Shown here piece by piece: positions 45,501-56,670 of a stretch of 64,000 bases of DNA. The position numbers were made by a program, and so were the translations under genes. The DNA comes from Elysia chlorotica (lineage: Eukaryota > Mollusca > Gastropoda > Plakobranchidae): the NCBI GenBank assembly GCA_003991915.1, contig RQTK01000516.1, positions 187,318 to 251,317 of the forward strand, read 5' to 3'. The notes under the pieces were generated by a model that ran no database searches, was not told the origin of the DNA, and saw only the letters and a program-made list of their open reading frames with translations. Each line of letters opens with the position of its first letter. The first letter of the stretch is position 1.

Positions 45501-46091
45501 TCATCCTTATTAATATAGACAAAGAGAGACTGGTTCTGGTCCCAATATAATTGAAGATCACATCCAAGTGCAATACAAGTAGAATCAACTGTAGTAGTAC
45601 ATGTGTTCTTACATTTTTGGTGAACTAGTACTTGATCTTAAAAATGAAAAAAAATGGAGCTTGGTATAACAAAAGTGTATGTACACGGATGATTTCTTTC
45701 TGGTACAAGTGTATTTTTATGAATTGCAAATTCATAATAATGATGAACCAATTGCACTTGCAGTCACTGATATACATTTTGAAACTACATTCATCACATT
45801 TTTGTTGTTGTTGTCTAAATTGAATTTTTTTAGCACATTTTTGTGAAAGCCCTTCTCATGATATATAAAGTATATTAAGTCAATAAGTGTGATTGGTACA
45901 TGTTTTATGACGACTTTTTGCTTTGGGCTCCACAGATGCCCCCACTGGAGGTCAAGCTGGGTCAAGAACTGAAGCCTGGTACTAACATTGTGGCATGTAG
46001 ATTCCCCTTACCCTCCTGGTCACCTGTCACAACTCTTGGAGAAGGGGTGGACACAGTCTGGCTATATACAATACCCCACAGCTTGCCATAG
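42562..46091 (+). CDS. ATPSCKMT: FAM173-family mitochondrial protein-lysine methyltransferase (4 exons, 219 aa)
   Basis: Exons: 42562-42876, 43608-43745, 44440-44490 and 45936-46091, 660 nt, all phase 0. A membrane segment at about residues 40-62 (LIMLGLTGAIFSGITALLV) is followed by LRRIALPYIPAS, the S-adenosylmethionine motif SLLDIGSGDGR (94-104), GYGVELNFWLVLYSR (acidic Glu120), FFKKDLWK, VVFGVESM and the C-terminal ACRFPLPSW and GEGVDTVWLY. This matches the family of human ATPSCKMT (FAM173B), which trimethylates Lys43 of ATP synthase subunit c, and ANTKMT (FAM173A), which acts on the ADP/ATP carrier. Which of the two it equals is not certain. The length is close to that of the family (about 230 aa). 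The family acts at the mitochondrial inner membrane. Confidence 0.92.
43930..44168 (+). mobile_element. Full-length tRNA-derived SINE (reference copy)
   Basis: Begins with a tRNA-like head (GGTCCTGGGGTAGAGCATCG, then a B-box-like GGTTCGAGCCC). It continues with a body (GTGACCGGCCGAGACAGGAG, GGCATCCCCGCCCTGTCTCG, AATTGTCAGATGTTAGTCTT) and a 3' part ending GTGCTGATGTTGGACATAAA then ACCAACTCAACTCAA. The end resembles the conserved Nin-type domain known in mollusc SINEs; that assignment is from memory of the family. It lies in intron 2 of the methyltransferase gene. Confidence 0.85.
44607..44948. repeat. 64-bp minisatellite (about 5 copies) ending in a G run
   Basis: The unit starts GTGTAACTGTAAAATTAATA and ends CTGATGGGGGAAAAAGGGGG. 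It repeats with a period of 64 from 44611 (starts 44611, 44675, 44739, 44803, 44867). The copies are almost identical apart from one early G/A change. The last unit ends in about 18 G followed by AGGGGGG. It lies in intron 3 of the methyltransferase gene. Confidence 0.95.
44949..45935. other. Intron 3 remainder of the methyltransferase gene
   Basis: Unique sequence without a recognised element. The short reading frames at 45103-45308 have no supporting features. Confidence 0.6.
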
Positions 46092-46790
46092 CACTAAAAA
46101 GTGTAAATACATTTACAAACGTTTACCTTTTACATGTGCTTAGTACAACTTGAATTTTCCTTCACTGTTACAGTTTCATTTGTTTTGAAGCTCAATTGCA
46201 GATTTTGGGAAAGTAACTGTATTGGTTTATTGTTGTAATCCAAGTTGGATATTTATACCTATGCTTTTTTGTCATACTATATAAAAAAAATTAGAGTTTC
46301 CTTCAATCAAAGAGAGCTGTTTTTCTACAAACCCAACAACACAACAGTTAAATGCATTGCAGATTCCTTCCAAACTGATATATGGCCCAACATGCATGAC
46401 CAGAAAAGTTTTACATCAAAATTAAGATACTCTTTCAAACATCTTACTGAATATCTTTTGCCATTTAGAATACTGTCTGAATCCCACAAACAAAACTTTT
46501 CGTGATTATGTCAAGATAAATTTTTTATTTCCTTAGTTCAAATTCATATTTGTTTAGAAAATAGAACTTTAGGGCTCTGTCAATATTTTATAAATTTGGC
46601 AGTCATTTTTCATAACTGTTAAGAACTTATCTATAGTATTGCCATTCAACTTTTTTATATAAAAGATAAGTTAAAATATTTTTAAAATATTAATCTGTAA
46701 TAGTTGTTATTTAATCATTTCCAATGCCCAAGTTTTGATGATTGTCTAATTTAGGAAATTTGTCATTAAAATATTAATATTGTCATCTGA
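46092..46790 (+). promoter_or_regulatory. 3' flank and probable 3' UTR of the methyltransferase gene
   Basis: AT-rich sequence with no recognised gene. An 86-residue reading frame at 46245-46505 has no recognisable domain. Confidence 0.35.
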
Positions 46791-46799
46791 AAAAAAGAC

Positions 46800-47073
46800 T
46801 GAATCAGTGATTTTTACACAATCATTCATGAATTAACACCGAGTTCAAATTCGTTGACTTTATTTCTCAAACTTTTTGAGCATTCGTTTGATGTTTATGT
46901 TCGAAAAGTTCATGATTGAGTATTCATCGAGATGGGCTTTCTCTGTGTCTTCATATTCACGAAGAGCTATCTTGAATTTTGGAAAGGTCATTGGTGTGTC
47001 TCTTTGTGTTATGACAGTTGTGAAGGGTTTGAATTCTGTGGCGGGTAACTCTTTCATTATCATTGCTATAAAT
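46800..47073 (-). pseudogene. Retroelement gag-like fragment
   Basis: The minus strand reads IMKELPATEFKPFTTVI, then MTFPKFKIALREYEDTEK. The pattern of a Leu-Pro-x-x-[EF] loop, a TVITQR segment and an ALRxxExxEK helix is like the gag (UBN2-type) region of Copia or related elements. Only about 65 codons remain. It touches the Gypsy LTR, so the Gypsy element probably inserted here. Confidence 0.4.
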
Positions 47074-47075
47074 AA

Positions 47076-47226
47076 TGTCTAGTCTTTGTGGAGCAATAAA
47101 TGAGACAGCGTGAAGGCAGTCATGATACTTAGTAGACGTTTATTTTCTGACCATTTGTGACAATGTTAAAACAGTAAGTAACTGTTGATTATGCCAGATT
47201 GGCTTAACTTTTATATCGACATTACA
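47076..47226 (-). mobile_element. 3' LTR of the Gypsy element (151 bp)
   Basis: On the minus strand it begins TGTAATGTCGATATAAAAGT after a purine tract (GGAGAGGGA, the polypurine tract) and ends AAGACTAGACA, giving TGT...ACA ends. It contains a TATA-like GATATAAAAG and an AATAAACG polyadenylation signal in the expected order. No matching 5' LTR is found in the window. Confidence 0.75.
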
Positions 47227-49615
47227 TCCCTCTCCAACTAGGATAGAAAATGGAATTATGAAATGAATATGGAGGGTTTTTTGGTTGCTCTAGTCGCTCC
47301 TAGTGAGCTTACCATTCAATTAGTGTATGTTGCATTCAATTTGTGTGTGTGCAAATGTTGCGAACCGTTGCACTAGCTCGATACATCTCATACTTAGCAG
47401 CTCCTCTGCAGTCAGGTTGACTAGGTTGGAATGGAATCACTTTGAAGAATGATGAGTTTCTTGTTATGGAATGTTGCCCATTTTCTGCAATCACCTTTAA
47501 CATCTTTGATAACATATGGTGGTGAAAGCTTAGTCTGTTTCTGTTGTTTGACAAGGACAAAATCTCCTATCTGCAGTTTGTGTCGGCAGGCATCCTCATC
47601 TTTTTCCCAGTGAGTGCTTCATGTGGACATACTCTTGTTGAGCTGTGAGGTGTAGCTCTGTATTGGCGTAGGAAAATTGGTAGTTCTTGTTTCCAGTTTG
47701 ACCTTTCAGCTTCGCATGCATGTACAAAGTTTTTAAAAGAGCGTACAAATCTCTCTGCTTCACCGTTTGATTCAGGCCACAATGGTGTTACCTTGCGATG
47801 GTGGAAACCCAGTTTCCTAGCATATGATGCGGATTTTTCTGAGTGGATCCATTGTCGCATTTAAGTATGCTTGGAGTACTGAACCGAGCAAAAATCTGGT
47901 TAAGCTTGGGTATTGTTGAACGAGTTGAAGCATAATTAATTATTTCAACTTCAGGAAATCGGCTATAATCATCTATGACGATCAGTAGGTATTCTCCAGT
48001 AGGAAATGGACCTGAAAAGTCAATGGAAAGTTCGTCCCATGGCATTTTAGGTAGTGGTGACATGTGAAGTGGATCACGTTGTTTGGGAGTGTTGACAGCT
48101 GCTTGGCAAGGCAGGCAGTTCTTGAGGTGTTCTTCGATACAATTCCTGGGAACCAAACTCTCTCGCAGATCAACTTCTTTGTCTTCACAATCCCTTGAGG
48201 AGATGCATGGGCAAGTGTGATAACTTGGTTTTATAAGGTCCCTGAGACCAAAATTCGGTTATGTCTTAGAACAATACCATCATGCACTGAGAGTTCATCT
48301 TTCAGTGTCTTGATAGATAACAGGTATTTTGATGACCAGTTTCCCATTGTTATTGCTGTCATGACGGCTTGCAGTTGGACATCTCTGCTTGTAGCTAGCC
48401 TGACTTCTTCCAGGGTTAGAGCGTTGGGGTTTGCTGTTTTTGTCACATAGCGGATATAATTTTCCCCGGCATTCCGTAATGGCTGTGTAGGTGAGTAACG
48501 AGAAAGGTAATCTGCTGGATTGGTTTCGTCCTTGCCTGGTCCGTAAACAAGTGAAAACTCTTAGTCTCCATCGGTCAATGCGTGCAGAGCATGGCTTGCT
48601 GCTTCCTATGATGCCCAGAAGAAGCTTGTGATCTGTTGTCACTGTAAAAGTAGCACCATACATGTAGATGTGGAATTTTTCAACTCCGAAAACTACAGCG
48701 AGCATTTCTCTCTCGCTGTTTGGCTGTATCTGTATTCAACATCTGTTAGTGCGCGACTCAAGTAGCAAATGACACGCCCCTCCTGAGTAAGAATGACCCC
48801 AAGACCGCTTGGCGAGGCATGAACCAGAATATTTGTTTGCTTCTTCGAATCGAAGTAAGCCATGATTCCAGCATCAGTAAGAGCTTCCTTTAACTTTTTG
48901 AAATCATTTCCTGTGCTGCGCCCCACTTCCAAGGCTGAGATACCCTTGTTAGTTTACGCAGTGGCTCTGTGATTATCGCGTAGGACTTTATGTAACGTGA
49001 AACGAATTGTGTCATACCCAAAAATGATCTCAATTCTGATACTGAAGTTGGAGGAGTGGTTTTGGTGATTGTTTTCACCCTTTCAGGTTCTGGTGAAATT
49101 CCATGTTCCCAAATGTGTGACCTAGGAATGCAAGGTGATCGAGTCCAAATAGGCACTTGGCCTTGTTTAACTTGGCACCTCTTTGATGAAGTCGCTTCAG
49201 TGTTTCTTTTAGACTGGCGTTATGTTGGGTTTTTTTTATCTGCCATGGACCACAATGTCATCAATAAAGTGAGTGACACCTCGGGTGTCTCGTAAGACTT
49301 CACCTAAGGCATGTTGGATAATTTCAGGAGCTGTGTTCACACCAAACATCAAGCGTTTGAATCTTCTGAGTCCAACATGTGTAGTAAAATTTGTAATAAA
49401 CCTGCTTTCTTGACCAAGCTCTAATTGTAGAAAGGCTTTTTGCAGATCAATGCGGCTGAAGACAGTTGATCCATTCAGGTCGTTGATCATGTCCTCAATA
49501 GTAGGCATAGGGTGACGTTCCCGTTATATTGCTTTGCTTGCCTCCCGCATGTCGACGCAGAGTCTGAACCACCTGTTTTCTTTTGTTAGCCTCTCGCTTT
49601 TGTCTCTTCTTCTTC
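47227..49615 (-). pseudogene. Ty3/Gypsy retrotransposon pol remnant (RT, RNase H, integrase)
   Basis: From about 49615 down, over shifting frames: RLCVDMREASKAI and RERHPMPTIEDM, then LNGSTVFSRIDLQKAFLQLEL, FGVNTAPEIIQ and FIDDIVVHG (RT, with IDD in the catalytic box). Next comes TNILVHASPSGLGVILTQEG, then YSQTAREKCSL and TDHKLLLGI (RNase H), then EEHLKNCLPCQA (zinc-binding end), DELSIDFSGPF, VIDDYSRFPEVE and CDNGSTQKN (integrase core). A VIPFQP-like end follows. Multiple frameshifts and stops make it inactive. Gag, protease and the 5' LTR are missing. Confidence 0.9.
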
Positions 49616-50945
49616 ACACCCTTTCTTTGCTTCATATTAGATTTCTCACTGCCTTCCTTTGAAACTGAATCACTTCTCGACTCTGAATTATCAGAGTTTT
49701 TCTCTTCTTCTGCAACTGGAAGCTCTTCAATTGTGCAAGAGGCCAGTGTTCTTTCTGTAAATTTGGACATCTGCCCATTTTCTAGGACAATTAGAGCTTG
49801 GGCTACTTATGTCTTTTCGAGAAAAAGTCATGAAGTCTATAAACATCTATATGGACTGAAACGGAATGGCCCATATATTGTCAGCAACCATCTTCAGTTC
49901 ATCTCCTGTCATGTCTAGTATTTGAACAGTTGTTGCCAGTGCTTGCGAAGAAGCCTGGTTCCTACTCCTTCAGGGTTTTCAAGGTCAGGACATCTTTCAG
50001 ACATAACACGCATAGCTTGACTCCCATTCAAAGGACTTCTCTCACTTCTTCTAGCAAATAGATGAGCATTCATAGGACTAATGCCAGCGTGCATTCCGGT
50101 ACCTAAAAGACGAAGACAGGCCTTGTTCATCTGTTCTGAGAGGATGATGTATACTTCTCTGAGGCCTCTGACTTTAATCACTTTTATTCTTTTGGCTAAT
50201 GATAACTCTGTGACATCCATCTGATTTATGATATCTTGAGAGTCAGACGAATTTGGTTATCCATTATGTCTGCTGATTTTAACTCCTCCAATTCTGAGAC
50301 TTCTTTTGTTAAATAGAATGAGACGGACCATCAAAGCCTGAGCTGGATCAATACATTACTGATAAGAGTGATAGAACTTGCTAATGATAGACTATTTATT
50401 GTCTAAAAAATCCTTAAGCTTAACTCGGTCACGTTTGACTTTTATTGTCTAAAAAATCATTAAGCGTAACTGAGTCACCTTTCAAAGGTAACTGCAGGAT
50501 TTTATTCAGCGATCAGAGGTTTTGTCTCTGCAGGGAAACAGCTGAAACATAATTGTTCCTTTTCAATTCATCCTCAGTTTGAAGTGCAACACTTTTTTTC
50601 AACTGACAAGATTGCTCTATGTAATGACCTAGCGTCATCCCTCAGTACCATTTTGTGAATCAATCCCCTGCAAAACTTTTTCATGAGACTATCCTGCTGG
50701 CAAATGGTTTTCAAACCTGGATATTTTACAGTTTCTTTCATTTTCAAGAATATATCTTCAATCCCTACATCTTCCATGTTGAAACTGAGGAAAGGAGAAA
50801 GCAACATTTGACTATTTCTAAGAAAATTAGCATCTTTTAATTTGCCTACTGGGCATTTGTTGAGTGAAGAGGCAAAATTTTTTTAAATACCCAATCTTTA
50901 CAATCTACACATGGCAAGTAATTTTCTGTGCTGGCACGATCCTTA
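49616..50945 (-). pseudogene. Crypton-like tyrosine-recombinase-fold protein remnant
   Basis: Over several frames the minus strand reads ENYLPCVDCKDWVFKKIL (a CxxC finger), IEDIFLKMKETVKYP, DSLMKKFCRGLI, ALMVRLILFNKRS, VIKVRGLREVYIILSEQM, MNAHLFARRS, GVGTRLLRKHWQQL, LDMTGDELKMVADNI and ALIVLENGQMSKFTERT. This order of segments, with LRKH and the following helix, is that of a large invertebrate protein family with a tyrosine-recombinase-like domain (Crypton type) that I know from similar genomes. Frameshifts and stops are frequent. The Gypsy element begins within its C-terminal Lys-rich linker. Confidence 0.55.
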
Positions 50946-52100
50946 TGGCTTGGCTGTCTGCTCACGGTCAACTCTCCACATCTGCTTTGCAAAACCTGTG
51001 TCAATTGTAAAATGACAGAACTCTGGTGTCCAATGTAATTTATCGTAAATTCTTTCTATAAAACATTAAATAAACATTTAAACTTCAAAAGCAAGTATTT
51101 TAAATACTGTCAATTTCAATATTTTCCCCAATAAAACACTACAGTTACCATTATTTTCATTGATGTTTTCTATAACATCTTTTTCTACAAGTTCCTGATA
51201 CTCAATTAGGAAGTACACCAATCTTAACCAAAAATTGATATGATGTCATCTTCTGATCTTGAATGAGTATTATCTGCTACAGATAATGAAGAAGTGAAAT
51301 ATACATTTTCCTAAAAACTTGAACATAATGGCTCATTTTGTGAATGTAAGTGTTACAGCTATAAAAGCACTACAAAAAATAACAAACCTTTATCGTTAAT
51401 CTAAGTCTTTTTTAAGTATTAGTAACATAAAATTTTCATTTGAGGACAAAACGAACAAAATTATTTGTACAGCTTACCATACAGTTGTGCAAGTGATTTC
51501 CATGATTTTGTAGAAGAGTCAAGTGCCTTTTCCTTTTTTTTTTGAATGGCAAGGTATGTTTGCAATTTCTTGCACTCTTGGTTCCTTGTCATGAATATTC
51601 AGGTAGTGGTTTTGATATTTTTGATACATACTGTCTTGCAACAGAAGCCGTATTCTGTTTTTCTATAATTTCTCGAGCCTCCAATCTTTGCATCACCAGC
51701 AACTTTTACTGCAGGAACAAAATTGCAGAATATGTATTTGATCAAAATAATACAGACTCCATGAATGTGTTTTAAAGTTTTAAAAAAATGTATTCGCAAA
51801 TGAATCAAACTTTATACGTGGGATAATTGATTAAAAAAAAATTAAAAATACAAACTAAAAAGAGTTGAAAGTGTTGTTTTGTGTAAAGGAGTCTTGGATT
51901 GAATATGCAAATTATATATGATGTATGACAGATTTCACTTTTTCTATCTCTTCATGGAGCTTATTGCGGATCTAAGGAAGCAAGAGAAAATTGATTATAT
52001 AATCACAATAGTTATACTTTTGTGCATGTGTATGTGTATGTCTGCTCAAGGAGGAAAAAAGTGAGGAGGGAGAGACATGGGAAAGCGCAAGAAGGATAGA
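50946..52100. other. Unassigned sequence upstream of the recombinase remnant
   Basis: Possibly the N-terminal part of the same dead recombinase-like gene, judging by the short minus-strand reading SKISKPLPEY near 51620, but no firm homology can be read. AT-rich sequence with nothing else recognised. Confidence 0.35.
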
Positions 52101-52790
52101 GAGAGGAAGGGCAAGTGATGGAGAAAAATAAATGTAGATAGACAGAAAGAGACAGTTGGAGAGAATGAAGGAGATAGAGAGAGACAGACAGACAGACAGA
52201 AAAGGGAAAGGGAAAAAGGAGGTTGGCTTAGAGAAATTTCCAACCTTTCAAAAACCTTCCTCAGTTGAGCTATGATTGCAAGTGCAAGACCAAAACCTTC
52301 GTTTTTTTTTTTTTTGTATTTTCTGCCAAACCTAGACATTTTATTTATTCCTTTTTTTTTACATTTGTGTATAGATTATTAATAAAATTGATTCTGTGTT
52401 GAAATATTTGGTGGTTGCTCGAAATTGAATTTTTAAGAATTGTGTTTAAACAACAGCTTATAAAAGGTACATATTAACTGTCTCACTTTCCAAAGCGTTG
52501 ATACAGAGGACTGGGTAGACTGCGCTACCATTCCATGATGATGTTGATTTTTTAACATTATCTTCATCAAAATCATTATCTGAGACTGCATGTGCCTGTA
52601 AATAACTAGATGACAGTATAATTTATCAACGATGTTCAAACATGTACCGAACTGTTTATCAAGTATTCAACACATACATTGATTTAGATTGTATAATTAA
52701 AGCTTACAAAATGGATTTAATAATAAACGTTTAAAAAATATTTTATTGATATAAATATGAAGCAGTGAAGCTTTAAACAGACTCTTTGTT
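52101..52790. repeat. Long direct repeat, copy 1
   Basis: About 690 bp starting GAGAGGAAGGGCAAGTGATG and ending AACAGACTCTTTGT. It is repeated almost without change at 53842-54531. A further part (about 52311-52394, TTTTGTATTTTCTGCCAAAC and following) is repeated immediately after, at about 52792-52876. Short minus-strand reading frames in it have no recognisable domain. Confidence 0.95.
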
Positions 52791-52876
52791 TTTGTATTTT
52801 CTGCCAAACCTAGACATTTTATTTATTCCTTTTTTTTTTACATTTGTGTATAGATTATTAATAAAATTGATTCTTC

Positions 52877-53760
52877 TCTCTTTCTCTTAACCTGTACAAA
52901 CCTATTTCAAGTTGGCCATGATACAACTTTTACAAGGATTTCGAATGCTAGAGTTGGTTATCTCTTATCAGGATTGTTGTTTCTTTGTCTTTTTACAGTC
53001 GGAGAAAACGAAGCCCTCTATAGTCTCCTAGGTTCCTAACGAGAATAATGAACGGCGACGGGTCTCGAAACTTAAGTGTGACAATTTACGTGATGTTACC
53101 CCGAGACAGTGCTGGAACATTGGGACTTATGTCAAATTAATATGGCACTCAGCCAACCAGTAGAGAACAAAATCCTACTTGAATAATTTTTTTATGAAGT
53201 TATGCGGGCCCATTGCGGAAATGCGGTAGACGGTAGAAATATGCAGCCTCACTAGACACTTGGGTGTAATCCTCTATGGGTTCAGAAATATACAATACGT
53301 GTACTTCCAAGAAAACTAATCTATCGTTTCATCAGGAAACGCTGCACATTCCAACTGCCTTTCCCTTAAATTGCCTGTTTTTGAAATGGAACCTGAATCG
53401 TCTAAGCACCTAAGCCAACTCGTCCCCTCAGTATGGATAGGAACACCATTATTCTAATCTTATGCGAGCAGCAGCTGCCCTAGTGTCGACAGGCGCCCCA
53501 GTTTGTCCTCGGAATTTTCGAGGAATCCAAAACAGTAGGCTCACAGTGACAGTTCAGTATACAAATAACATGAATAGTTTTAGAAAATCAGACATTTTAA
53601 CATAACCCTCATAAAATTAATACGCCAGTAATATATAACATACCGGTCCTCCTTGTTCAACTTGCGAAGACTTTCGATGATGGGCAAAATACAACTAACT
53701 ACTTAATGCTAATTATGAGTTCATTTAACAGTTTCATTTTTGTATATTTCTATCATAATC

Positions 53761-53761
<1 letters not shown>
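52877..53761. other. Spacer between the long direct repeats
   Basis: Unique sequence with one possible SINE-like phrase near 53058 (GGGTCTCGAAACTTAAGTGT). No gene is recognised. Confidence 0.5.
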
Positions 53762-53831
<70 letters not shown>

Positions 53832-53841
53832 NNNNNNNNNN
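53762..53841. repeat. (CT)n microsatellite ending in a 10-N assembly gap
   Basis: A CT run of about 70 bases is followed by ten N (53832-53841), then the second copy of the long direct repeat begins at once. Confidence 0.95.
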
Positions 53842-54531
53842 GAGAGGAAGGGCAAGTGATGGAGAAAAATAAATGTAGATAGACAGAAAGAGACAGTTGG
53901 AGAGAATGAAGGAGATAGAGAGAGACAGACAGACAGACAGAAAAGGGAAAGGGAAAAAGGAGGTTGGCTTAGAGAAATTTCCAACCTTTCAAAAACCTTC
54001 CTCAGTTGAGCTATGATTGCAAGTGCAAGACCAAAACCTTCGTTTTTTTTTTTTTTGTATTTTCTGCCAAACCTAGACATTTTATTTATTCCTTTTTTTT
54101 TTACATTTGTGTATAGATTATTAATAAAATTGATTCTGTGTTGAAATATTTGGTGGTTGCTCGAAATTGAATTTTTAAGAATTGTGTTTAAACAACAGCT
54201 TATAAAAGGTACATATTAACTGTCTCACTTTCCAAAGCGTTGATACAGAGGACTGGGTAGACTGCGCTACCATTCCATGATGATGTTGATTTTTTAACAT
54301 TATCTTCATCAAAATCATTATCTGAGACTGCATGTGCCTGTAAATAACTAGATGACAGTATAATTTATCAACGATGTTCAAACATGTACCGAACTGTTTA
54401 TCAAGTATTCAACACATACATTGATTTAGATTGTATAATTAAAGCTTACAAAATGGATTTAATAATAAACGTTTAAAAAATATTTTATTGATATAAATAT
54501 GAAGCAGTGAAGCTTTAAACAGACTCTTTGT
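53842..54531. repeat. Long direct repeat, copy 2
   Basis: Almost identical to 52101-52790, differing by single bases in homopolymer runs. Its left edge is exactly the assembly gap. Confidence 0.95.
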
Positions 54532-55187
54532 CTAAGTTAATACGTTTTATCAACATTTAAAAATGAATCCCGTTTATGATACAGTGTCAACATAAAAAGA
54601 AATGCCTTGTCCTTCCTTTATTGACAAGAGCTATCCTCCCCAAGGGTTGATATTCATTTGGACACTTTGGTTCGACTGTCCACTGAATTATGAAGAAAGA
54701 TGGCACAGTACATAGACTAGGAATTTAAGTTATTGTTTTGAACTTATACTAAAAAAAGAGAGGAACAAAAGTTTAATGATCTTCAATATGGGAAACTTAT
54801 AGTAAGTAAGAATATCAATTGTTAAACTCACTAAACATACCCCCCTCCTGCCTACAATAGATGAATGAATATTTTAAGTGGCGAATAGCTTCACGATACT
54901 GGCTTTATTTATTTATCCTCACACTGTGGAAACATGGATAGCAGTATATGTAGAATGCTTCACACTGAAGCACCGAAACTGCTCATTCTGCCTTGAGGAT
55001 GCTGATTTATACTGTCTATATCACACTAGTTTTCTTTTCTGTCACTTTCCATCATATCTGCATTATTAGTTTTACAATGATGACGATCCCAGTTTAGACT
55101 TGATATATTTTGTTGTTGGTGAAACATTTGCATAAATAGTTAAAGTGTCTTTCTTCTCTCTCTCTCTCTCTCTCTCTGCTAGCCTTA
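54532..55187. other. Unassigned sequence and left flank of the Harbinger element
   Basis: No gene is recognised. A (CT)n tract lies at 55158-55178. The last three bases, TTA at 55185-55187, are the proposed target site duplication. Confidence 0.5.
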
Positions 55188-56126
55188 AGCCGGCCATAGA
55201 CGTTGCAATAATTGCTGTAAATTATGGCTTTGCGATCATTTTGGCAATATCTTGCTTGGTGTATGGGGATATTGCAGAAATTTATCGACAGCGAAAGCTG
55301 ATTGCTCATCGACTGGTACTACCTGAAAATAAATTGCCCGCGCCGCGCGACCTTGTCGATCTGCGGCGGGCCCTTTGTTTTTTTAAGGCCAGACAAGCCG
55401 ACGCCGGTGCAGTAGGCTATTTTTGCTTGTCAAATATTCATTTATAAGCCATCGGATTTTGAATCTGACAACAGATTCGGTTTTCTCGACCCAAAATTAG
55501 CAAAGTCTACGCGTATAGATGCTTTTTAGAACGCGTTTTAGAGAATTAAATTTTAATTCGTTATTTGCCTCTATAAACTTAATATTCTTGTCTCCCCACT
55601 CCCGCCCATGTTTGTTTTTTGTTCGTTTTTGTCTTTCTATTAAATTATCTGTAAGTATATTTATATGATATACAGTAGCTTTACACCACTTCACAAATCG
55701 CGTTACCTAGATCCATTAATTATTTAAAAAGCCAATTTTATTTTAACTGAATGAGAGACAATTAACAAAAGTGAACACTTTTACTCATTGATATAATTTA
55801 AAATCGTGTTTCTTCTGTCTCCTCCTGTTGATTTTTCGTGTGCAGCCCATCTTGAAATAAGCCGATGTAATAAGCCAAAAGTGCCTTGTACGACACCCAC
55901 GCACGTATAAAAACATCAAAGGAGACAATTCTACTAGACTTTCTGGCGCCTACTAGCCTAGTGACCGTATTTGCCTTTCGCCAAATGTATAGAGTTGCAT
56001 TTGTACTATGATATAACCAAGATCTAAACTGTAGCCCTTGTTAACTGATAATCCTGAGTTGTGAGGACATTACTTTTGTACACGTTGAAACGAAACAATT
56101 CTTTTTTTTCATAATCGAAGACAACC

Positions 56127-56670
56127 ATGGCATCTTGGAACGAAGAATTTCTCTTGGAGTTTATTAGAATATACAAGGAAGAGGAGTGTTTATGGAAAGT
56201 TAAATCAGATAGTTATCATGACAAACAAAAACGTAAAAGTCTTAGGTGAAGACTTACCTGACCGTTGGAGTTGGGTTGGTTTAACGTCCAACAGCAGCAC
56301 TATATAGGCTATATTGTGGACGGGCCCCAAGACGGACGTCTGACAATTTTATGTGCTGCCACACACGAGACAGGGCGGGGATACCATGACTCCTGTCTCA
56401 GCCGGTCACATTATACTGACACCGACCCAACCAGTAGGGAACGCAACAGTCAGGATTCGAACTCGGGACCTTTTGCGTCGGAAGCCGATGTTCTACCCCT
56501 GGACCACCGCGCCCCCTACTGTCAAAGGTGAGAGAGCAAAACCCTGATGCATAAAAGATGTCATTATAAAAAAAAAAAAAAGAATTTGCGCACTGTCTTT
56601 CGTAAGGAGAACAAAAAAAGTTAAGGATTCCATGCGTTCAGGTGCTGGCCTTAGCTCTTCTTCAGCAAAT
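56127..56670 (+). pseudogene. MADF-domain protein of the Harbinger element, interrupted by a SINE
   Basis: Starts MASWNEEFLLEFIRIYKEEE, then CLWKVKSDSYHDKQKRKSL. This is the first half of a MADF domain, a Myb-like DNA-binding fold. The frame is cut by the SINE at about 56268-56516. After the SINE the second half resumes as LRTVFRKENKKVKDSMRSGA (about 56586-56645), exactly as MADF proteins continue. The reading frame is therefore disrupted unless the SINE is spliced out; a GGTGAAG donor-like site follows the first half. In the family this protein helps the transposase bind DNA or enter the nucleus. Confidence 0.75.
56268..56516 (-). mobile_element. Full-length tRNA-derived SINE
   Basis: The best-preserved tRNA-like head in the window: on the minus strand GCGCGGTGGTCCAGGGGTAG, then the B box GAGTTCGAATCCTGAC. 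The body follows (CAGGAGTCATGGTATCCCCG, then GTCCACAATATAGCCTATAT) and ends GGACGTTAAACCAACCCAAC. It is inserted in the MADF reading frame. Confidence 0.88.

Noticed and set aside
52046-52339. A 97-residue minus-strand frame beginning MSRFGRKYKKKK, repeated after the gap
   Set aside because: Most of it is translated (GA)n-like sequence. The basic start comes from a poly-T tract on the plus strand. The duplicated occurrence reflects the DNA duplication, not conservation.
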